Positions 56,701-64,000 of a stretch of 64,000 nt of DNA are shown piece after piece; the first letter of the stretch is position 1; each line of letters begins with the position of its first letter. The DNA comes from Fragilaria crotonensis (lineage: Eukaryota; Bacillariophyta; Fragilariophyceae; Fragilariales; Fragilariaceae). The stretch lies in contig JAKSYS010000148.1 in assembly GCA_022925895.1 (NCBI GenBank), positions 41,665 through 105,664 on the forward strand, in the 5' to 3' direction. The notes beneath the pieces were generated by a model, which was not told the origin of the DNA, did no database searches, and saw only the letters and a list, made by a program, of their open reading frames with translations. A program made the translations under genes and the position numbers.

Positions 56701-59700
56701 AATCCGTGCCTTGGATGCATGTTCTTTGAGGGCCAACGCTGCGTCGTCCGTTAGCCCGACATCCACTCGATTCGAGTCTGACGATCCAGCTCCGACGACG
56801 CTTACTACTGCACCAAATTCCTTGGATCGTCCTACCCAAGAACCCCGAGCATGTCCTTCATCTGAAGGCAACGCAAACATCGCGCATGCATCGATCAACC
56901 CGAAGAGCAGAGGCTCGCTTCTGGCGGGCATGAAGGATTTCAGCTCAGCGGTAACACCCAACGAGGCTGCGCCTTTTTCTTTCCTTCCCATTTCGCCTAC
57001 AGATATTTTGAACTCAGCCATGTTTTCGCCGACACCGTTGTTATCGCGAGCGTAGTAAATGAGATCCCATTTCTTCCTACCTCGCTTCAGTCGGTGTAGT
57101 TGAAAACAAGAGTGTCAAGACCGTTAACTCTCATATCGCCGTCGTAGAGCAGCAACTTCAAGAATTCCCTCCCTGTTGAACAGTAGTGTCGACGGTGCAA
57201 TGTTTCGGAGCTTCAGTTGTATCTCACTACTATTGTGAACTTTATCAGAGAGCTCCACCTCGGCCATTTCGTGCCCACTCAAGTTGTAACCAGCTGTGGT
57301 ACCAGTGCAGTTTCGACAGCACGAAATACGGCATGTAGCGCATTCTAGAAACGACGTGGCAGTGGACATGCTCCCGACGTTTCACATGTGCACCAAACCG
57401 AGGACTCTACAGCTTCCTTCGCTAGAGCAGCGAGGTCCTGGAAGAAATTGCTGTCACCGTCTGGACAAGAGATGTCGACAGGTTGGCTGGTCGCAGAAAT
57501 TTTTCCGCTCCATTTGCAAGACTTTGTATAGCTTTCGAGAACGCATTTTTTGTCAAGGTACTGTACGATTGCAGATGGCGTCTTGGCGTGCTGGGTCTCT
57601 TCTCGAAGCTGGCGACAAGTCAGTGCAGCCATCATGGTTGCGCAGACGACAGTCAAACTCATTGCATTCCCAGCAAGATCCCCAAGTTGCACTTCAGTTT
57701 CGTTTCCGAGGGCGAGGCGGAAGTACGGGATTCCTTGAAGGAGGAGCTTTTCGCATCCCAGCAGTGGTCGGCCTTCAGAAGGTACAAAGAAGTCACCTCC
57801 AGGGGTAACGCAGCCGGCGATCCCTGGCGTCGCAGTTCTGTGCTTCTCCTTTGAGGCGTTCTGGGAGATGTTCCAGTAGAAAGAAGCAAAATACGAATCG
57901 TGCGTTTCAGCATCCCTTGCGGCCGATGCATGCAGGATGTCAATGAGGTCCAAAATGCGCTGGTTGTTGCAGTTCATGTACTCCAGCCAAAAATGAGGTG
58001 GGACCTGCTTCTTCCCGTGTGCTCCCCAACATGTAGTGAAGCGAGCCATATCCTTAAGGCCAAGTTTCGCTCGAGCATTGACATTATGCGGCAGGTTTGC
58101 GCTGGCTGACGTCCTGGAATAGGAGAAGACCCGGCTTGTCAGTCACTTTGATTTTGACTTCACAACACGACATCAGAAAACTTACCAAAAGTCTGGCTCA
58201 AGGAAGTTCGCCTGCTTCGTTTGACGGCCAGCAGGTCCATTCAGACCTTCGCGGAAAGTTCTGATTATTTCATGATCGACATTCAGAACAAACGAGGGCA
58301 GACTGTGGCGTACAGGTGACTTGAGGTATTCAACTATCGTTTTCCAATACACTCCCAAATCGTCCGAAACATTGCCATCTTCGGGTTGCCACACAAACAT
58401 ATACACCCGATTTCTCGTTTGTGGAAGACCATAATCCTTCGTGTCCATTTTGCATGTTTGAGTGCAGTAAGTAACGTCGGTTTTGAACACGAGCGTGTCT
58501 TTGGCCTTCGAAATATTGTTCTTTCGCATAAGCTCTTCCAAAGAAACGGATTTCTTGTTGCTTGATGGCCACTCGACCTCGCGCAGTTTGGTTGACGTTC
58601 CTTCGAGGAAGCCATCAACTACTGCCCCACATCGAATACCATAAACAGCTGGCACGTAATCCACGACAATTTCGCCACCAGGTTCTCTCACAAAATTGAG
58701 ACCCTTGTTCTTATCCTTGATATTTTTGATGGCCTTATTCTTGTCGCACTCAGAAAGCTTCACTCTCCCAGTGATGTACTCTGACATCTTTTCCCAAGGC
58801 GCTCCTTCCACGTTCTCGAAAATAGCCATTTTGGGCATTTCCTTAAACAATAGCTCTGTCGCGGCCATAAAAGTTTCACCTGAGCATCCCCGATCTTCAA
58901 TGTCTAGGCGCTTATTCGATCGTAACATCGAAAAGTTTTTGCAGGACGTCCCTGCAACGAAGAGATTGAATGGCGGGATTGGTTTCTCTTGACCGTACAC
59001 GTCACGAGGAGGGTCATCGGTCAACTTAGAAATATCGGGGTACAAGATGGAATCAAAGTTCCTTGCCAAGTAAGCTGAGTGGGAAACAATTGAGTGAGCA
59101 AAACCTGGCTCAGTCGCCCGAATGATGCTAATACTCTGCACATACCTTGCTTGAATGGATCAACTTCGCAAGAGAACTCATGCGTGAAGTTGAGTGGCAG
59201 CATTTTGCGAAGTTCCATTTGCTCCTTCACAAGTCCAAGAGCCAGAGCGGGGGCATCGGTTCCACTGCATGCCGTCCCCAACTGGAGGGCTGTGTCAATG
59301 GATCCAAAATCATGTTGAATTGCGCGTTGTAACAGGCCACCAATCTTGTCAACCTGCTCGCCTACGAGACGATCAATGATACCATCAGTCGCTTCCATAC
59401 CGCATGGATCCAAAAATCCCTTCTGTTCCTTAATTTGTTGCAACGACAACTTTTGGTAGTCGGGGTAGTTCTTTGCTTCGAAGGACTCCGACATCTTTTT
59501 CTTCTCAGGGCCCCTTCCTTCACAGCACGCGCAGGTTTAGTAGCCGGTTTCTTGCCAGGGGTTGACTTTCTGGGCTTTGCTCTTGGATTCACTTTGGGCG
59601 CTTGGATTTCGTCGTCATCGCTGGCAGCATCTAGAAGTTCGTCATCGGAATCCTCGTCGTCCATTCCCTCAAAATCCGAGCTATCATCGTTCGCCTTCGA

Positions 59701-60440
59701 TTTCGCTGTCGTCTTTGCTGCTTTCGGTTTGCGCGGTGCTGGCGACTTTGGCTTCTCTTTGGCTTTGGTGTCGACTCCTCCTCGGACTCACTGAGCATGT
59801 CATCATCGTCTTCATCTGTATCATCAATGACGTACTTGATTTTCTTTGAGCAAGCCCGTTGTTGACGGCGTGACGGCGACGAGCCAGGGACAACAAAGCT
59901 CTCATCGCTATCGTCGGAAATATCTGTCTCTGTTTTGGGAGTCGCAGGTTTGGCGCGCTTTCGGGATGGACTTGCCTTCCTCTGGACCTTGCGCTTTTTT
60001 GCCACGAGAACTTTCTTGCGGACTGGTGTAGATTTCGAGGCAGAGTTGTTCGACAAATACTGAACGACTTCCTCGTGCTCCATATCCTCCACATCGCCAT
60101 CAGCGTAAACCACCCTGTACCACTTTATCTCGTCGTCGTGGAAACGATTTTCCCATCGTACAACTCTCCATCAGGTGGAAATGGCTTTCGGATGATCGTA
60201 CCAACTGGAAAAGTCACGAACTTGTCGTTAATGTCGGATTTCACCAGCACTTCCTCCGACGACACGGTCTTAGGTGGTGCAGGGCGAAAGAACTTGTCAA
60301 AGAAGGTTGCTTCATCCCTTCCGTCTGACCAAAGGTGTCGGATGATTGCTGTTGGAGGTCTTGGCAATGCAACGATTTGTCTTTATGGCGCGTTTTCCTG
60401 TGTATCCTATGGTCACCTCTCGTAGCGCACAGCTATGCAT
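53702..60440 (-). CDS. DNMT5: DNMT5-like protein: Tudor-like + C5 DNA methyltransferase + Cys cluster + SNF2 ATPase
   Basis: Putative ATP-dependent CpG methyltransferase (maintenance type in fungi). N-terminal Tudor-like segment near 60130-60070 (IKWYRVVYADGDVEDMEHEE), then a basic/acidic linker. Methyltransferase: motif I LGTACSGTDAPALAL (about 59270), CEVDPFKQ-AYLARNF across a 71-bp intron (59145-59075), motif IV VAGTSCKNFSML (SC for the usual PC), motif VI FENVEG, motif VIII YGLPQTRNRVYMF, and after a 72-bp intron (58185-58114) motif X GDLAGNAMSLTVV. A Cys cluster (WCTCE ... LECATCRISCCRNC) follows at 57310-57400. SNF2: ADAIGAGKTVISIAL, LVAVPPGLIDQWHSEI, IIVDEVHES, FGLTGTPL, AHAAGLNL, QAIGRVYRPGQ. 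As written, 11 one-base indels in mononucleotide runs break the frame, but no motif is lost and both introns keep good splice sites. The start is uncertain; a candidate ATG is at 60440. Confidence 0.85.
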
Positions 60441-61044
60441 GGAGTTTGAGCGTAGCATAATATATCGAGTACGTAGTACGTAGGATTTGCTTTACTCTAT
60501 GAGACTATGAGAGTTGAATTTGGCGGGAAAACTGTCGTAGACAAGCCCGACACAGCATTCTACGCATATGCTGTAAGATTTGAATTTTTGATTCCCACAT
60601 CAGCATCATGAAGTATCAAAGTGTATGCATATGACGGTACCTATGACATATGATACCAGCGTCCTACACTTTCTCCAATACTCAAGGCGATCCATAGAAC
60701 GAAATTCAAGTATCTGGTAGTTCACAATTGTACTATCATATGTCCTACTGTACGTCATACGGACAACAGAAATCATGAATGTGGTATGACACAGTAAAAG
60801 AAATTACGGTAGACGTGTATTTTGTATGATACAGGCCAGCAGTCCATTAATATAATGCTATAATGCTATAATGTATGGATAGACTACCCGGTAGTACTAC
60901 CAGGTATGCAACATCGCGAAATCGCAGAGTACAGTACAAGTACCGGTACCTGTACTGTACCCATATTGTACAGCCCCATTTCATTGCTCATGTTTTTCCT
61001 TCGTCAAATATGAGGCTGTCAGATACATCGAATCCCAATTGCCC
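60441..61044. other. Divergent promoter region
   Basis: No gene. Near the right end CAGTACAAGTACCGGTACCTG (60924-60950 area) repeats GTAC words resembling, but not matching, the GTACCWGGTAC palindrome. Confidence 0.45.
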
Positions 61045-61533
61045 ATGTGGAGTCGCCGTCCATCTCTCCTCGTTACGGCCATGTTTGCCGTCGCGACTAG
61101 AGGCGGTGCATTTGTTCTAGTGGCGAGATCGCCAGTTACTGCTGCTACACGATTCTTTGCCAGTAGTGTGTCTGGAACAATTTACAGTTCTGCATCAGAA
61201 CAAGATCCAACTATTCGTCTCTTCACCAAGGAGGGGTGCACATTATGCGATACTGTCAAGGAAACACTTCAATCCCTCCGTGATGAGCTACCGCATTCAC
61301 TGGAGGCCGTGGATGTCACGGATGCACAACATGAGAATTGGTACGAAAGGTACAAGTACGACATTCCGGTCCTGCACGTGGGAAATTCGTACTGGATCAA
61401 ACATCGGCTCACTCCGGACGAGGCCCGCGAAGGATTGATCGAGGCTCGAATGGGACGCTTCGCCGCTAGACAGGGCGAGCCAAACGCTGGCGAAATGGAG
61501 CGCCGTCAAGCTGAGCGGAGGAGACAGACGTAG
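61045..61533 (+). CDS. Glutaredoxin-like (DUF836-type) thioredoxin-fold protein, organelle-targeted (162 aa)
   Basis: Small redox protein of the glutaredoxin-like group (PF05768-like). ATG at 61045 (MWSRRPSLLVTAMFAVATRG). The N-terminus is hydrophobic with GGAF followed by basic residues, then ATRFFASSV, so plastid or mitochondrial targeting; the GGAF junction favours the plastid. The core has IRLFTKEGCTLCDTVKETL, a CxxC active site of the GCTLC type, then EAVDVTDAQHENWYERYKYD and IPVLHVGNSYWIKHRL with the cis-Pro (IPV). The C-terminus is charged (EMERRQAERRRQT). Single exon. Substrate unknown. Confidence 0.8.
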   Translation: MWSRRPSLLVTAMFAVATRGGAFVLVARSPVTAATRFFASSVSGTIYSSASEQDPTIRLFTKEGCTLCDTVKETLQSLRDELPHSLEAVDVTDAQHENWYERYKYDIPVLHVGNSYWIKHRLTPDEAREGLIEARMGRFAARQGEPNAGEMERRQAERRRQT

Positions 61534-61770
61534 CTACTCCTACAGGAGGCCAGAAACTAGGAACGGAATCAAAGCAACGAGATACAGTAGAAAGAGACTT
61601 GCAATGTTATGCATGTGGAATTTAGACACAAATATTAATCATCCCCTCACACCTTACATTGGTAAGCTGCACTATTTCAGTAGCCCAGACTGCGTTCTTG
61701 AAAACACTCCGTATTGTTTGTCGTTTATTCTCCTCCTTCTCCCTTCGCTCTCCACCTGAGACGAGCTTGT

Positions 61771-64000
61771 TTACACTTTGCCCTCACCAGTTGATACTTC
61801 AGGCGCCGCACGCTTAATGTTAGTCGAGCTACCAAAAAGCGGTAAGGCGGCAGAATTGGTTGCCGCCCCTCCTCCGAAAGGATTGCTACCCCCAAACGCA
61901 CCAAAAGGGGATGCAACGGACGGAGGTGCCGCAATGCTAGGAGTTGGTAACGTAATGGATGTCGATCCAAAGTGAACGGAGCAGCTGTCGACGATGGCGG
62001 CTTCATATCCAAAAACACGGATGAGGTCGTCGAGGAAGTGTCCTTCGTGGTAGAAGAGCCGAACCCCAAAATGGATGGAGAGGTGCCAAAGACCAATCCG
62101 CCACCCACAGGAGGTTTCCCAAAACTACTAGAGCCGAAGGTTGGCAGTTGCCGCTGAATGTGGGATTGCCAAACGGAGAGGTGCCGAATGAAAGAGTTTT
62201 CGGAGTCAGTTTCCTTCTTTTCAGTGGCAGGTGCTGAAACTTCGGTCTTCTGATCAACTACAGCCTTGGCTGCATGTGCGATTGACTTGAATATCGCCTT
62301 GACTTCAGCGGTGGCTTCAATGGCAGGTTTCTCAGCCTCCTTGCTTTCGGGTTCTGGCTCGAGCTCCCTCTAACACAACCGGCGCAGCAGTGGCTTCCTC
62401 TGGTGGCACTTGAATGGGCACAGGAGTTGCCTTTGTATCCGGCAATTGCTCCTCTTCTCGTCGGAGATAGCTGAGCATTTGCTTAGCAGTAGCTTCTTCG
62501 AGTTTCTTCTTCCGCTGAACAAGGGCCTCTCGCTTTCGCATAAGTTGGTCTTTCAAAATCTGAGCAGCCTTGGCTTTTCATCAGCTTTGGCTTTTTCGTC
62601 TGCCTTGGATTTTTCTTCAGCCTTGATTTTTCTTCAGCCTTTGCTTTTCGTCAGACTTAGCTTTTCCATCAGCCTCGCACTGTCGTCAGCCTTTGCGTCC
62701 CCCTGCTTGACCAGAGACTCTACTTTTCCGTTTCTGCATAATCCTTGACATTCTCCTGTGCCTTATCCACGACCTTAGGTCTCTTAGAGGGTGGAGCGCT
62801 GGAACTTGACTTGTCCGCTGGAACGACCACCGCGGATGCTGCCCTCTTCTGAGTCTCTTCCTTCTTTGCAGGAGCTGACGTGGAACTTGGACCGAACTTG
62901 AACCCACCAGCCGGCGTACTCGGAAGACTTTCCTTCGCCACTTCCACAACAGCTGGCACTTCATTTTCCACTTTGTCGCACTCTCCTTTGCGTCAACCTT
63001 TGCTCTTCTTTGGTCTCGCTAGCCGACGTTGACTCAGCAGTGACGACAGGCAAAGCTGTCTTCTGAGGAGAAATTGACGGTTGCAAGGAATTCGACGGTG
63101 CCTTGACTTCGGAACAGTGACCGGGGCTGCAGCCGCAGACTCCAAGTCGCTGATCTTCTTGCGCTGCCCCGATTGTCTTCTGAAACTGGCGCATGCGTTG
63201 CTTCAACATCTCGATTCTGTCACTTGCCCTTTGAGCTCTGTCTGGTTTGACTTAGATTCAGCATCCATCTTCTGGAGCTTTTCCTTCAGCATCGCATTCT
63301 CCTTGGTTATATCACTGGTCGCCGACGAGGATACAGTTGCTGATTCTTTGTCCGATTGCATCTTCTTCAACAGGCTCTGCTGCTTCTGAACGAGTGCTTT
63401 CTGCTGAGCGAGCTCTTTGTTCAGCTTCGAAACTATGGCCTTGGCGTTCGTCCCTCTTTCTCGGTGACTTCCTTCTGAGCCTTGAGTTCGTTTATCTCTC
63501 TTCTAGAGTCTCTGTCTCGCTTCAGGACCCTGTTGTGCTCTTCAGGGTCAATTTGGTTGAACTTCGACACAAGACTCTGAACGCGTTGCTTCCACGATTC
63601 CAGCTCGCGCTGCAGACTACACTTCTCTGCAACGAGTGCGGCTTTTCAACAGAGAGCACATTATGCTCTTCTGAGGGGGCGACCAATCGTCGCTGTTCAT
63701 CAAGCTGAACCAATGCCGCATCCAGACTTTCCTGCAACTTCTTGCCCTCGCTGCGCAAAAGTCGGTTACTCTCCTGTAAGAGTGCAAGTTGTTCCTCCTC
63801 TTTCTTGAGGCTGCCTTCCGCATCACTGTCCGTGCGGGTTGCAGTGGCGGAGGACATCTGCTCCTGCAGAATTCTAATTTCAGCCCGTGCCTCATCCAAG
63901 CTGCGCATTGTGACAGCCGCCACAGCCTTTTCTGCTCGGCAGTTCGCCTTGCCGTCAATCTTCGCCTCGTTCATTTCGCGCTCGGAACGCATAAACTTTA
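61771..64000 (-). CDS. TPR/Mlp-like nuclear-basket nucleoporin, C-terminal part, frame-broken
   Basis: Coiled-coil nucleoporin; the N-terminal part lies beyond the window. From 63992 down: long coiled coil (LDEARAEIRILQEQM, LLQESNRLLRSEGKKLQESL), then LQRELESWKQRVQSLVSKFN plus QIDPEEHNRV, which resembles the W-x-R...DPEE segment of TPR/Mlp/NUA proteins. A Lys/Glu/Ala-rich region follows, then FG/GxFG motifs near 62260-61850 (TFGSSSFGKPP, LVFGTSP, SPFGAFGGSNPFGGG, LPLFGSS) and the end KRAAPEVSTGEGKV, stop at 61771. The reading frame changes at least six times between 63500 and 61900, so it cannot be translated in one piece as written. The FG tail is consistent with the pore basket. The identity is moderately sure, exact exons are not. 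Confidence 0.65.

Overview
The window looks like nuclear DNA of a diatom, most likely a raphid pennate. Seminavis robusta is a guess from gene style and was not tested. Supporting signs are plastid-type presequences with an ASAF-like cleavage site (GrpE, ClpR), short GT-AG introns of about 70-100 bp, a CoDi-like Copia element, and secreted gametolysin-type (M11) metalloproteases with long Pro-Thr repeat tails.

Layout. 0-2.3 kb: a Mutator-like transposase. 4.1-14.4 kb: three minus-strand M11 metalloprotease paralogues (A, B, C) plus a gene remnant and a 3 x 184 bp tandem repeat; a fourth paralogue (D) lies on the plus strand at 24.4-27.8 kb with the longest repeat tail. 16.3-22.5 kb: intact host genes (O-fucosyltransferase-like type II membrane protein, plastid GrpE, PINX1-type G-patch protein, METTL21/23-type methyltransferase). 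27.8-34.3 kb: decayed DNA ending in a broken gene with a DUF6729-like zinc ribbon, an RNase H/DDE-like part and a DEDDy exonuclease. 34.3-40.8 kb: a 6.5 kb LTR/Copia element with identical 188 bp LTRs and an in-frame UGA-CUAG between gag and pol. 41-44.6 kb: bifunctional fucokinase/GDP-fucose pyrophosphorylase. 45.3-52.9 kb: HPRT, an SLC2-type sugar transporter, an SGNH hydrolase, a U6 snRNA gene, an inactive-type plastid ClpR and mitochondrial IF-3. 53.7-60.4 kb: a DNMT5-like protein (Tudor-like, C5 DNA methyltransferase, Cys cluster, SNF2 ATPase). 61-64 kb: a thioredoxin-fold protein and the 3' part of a TPR/FG nuclear-basket nucleoporin.

Themes. The GDP-fucose salvage enzyme and the fucosyltransferase-like protein could act in one pathway. 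GrpE and ClpR both belong to plastid protein quality control. The DNMT5-like gene sits in the same window as two transposon classes, one of which carries C-to-T-type nonsense changes.

Caution. Several otherwise well-conserved genes (DNMT5-like, fucokinase, the nucleoporin, Copia RNase H) are cut by single-base indels, almost all in mononucleotide runs, whereas the genes at 16-22 kb and 45-53 kb are clean. Local consensus error is a serious alternative to pseudogene formation. Gene models were joined by eye across introns and frame changes.
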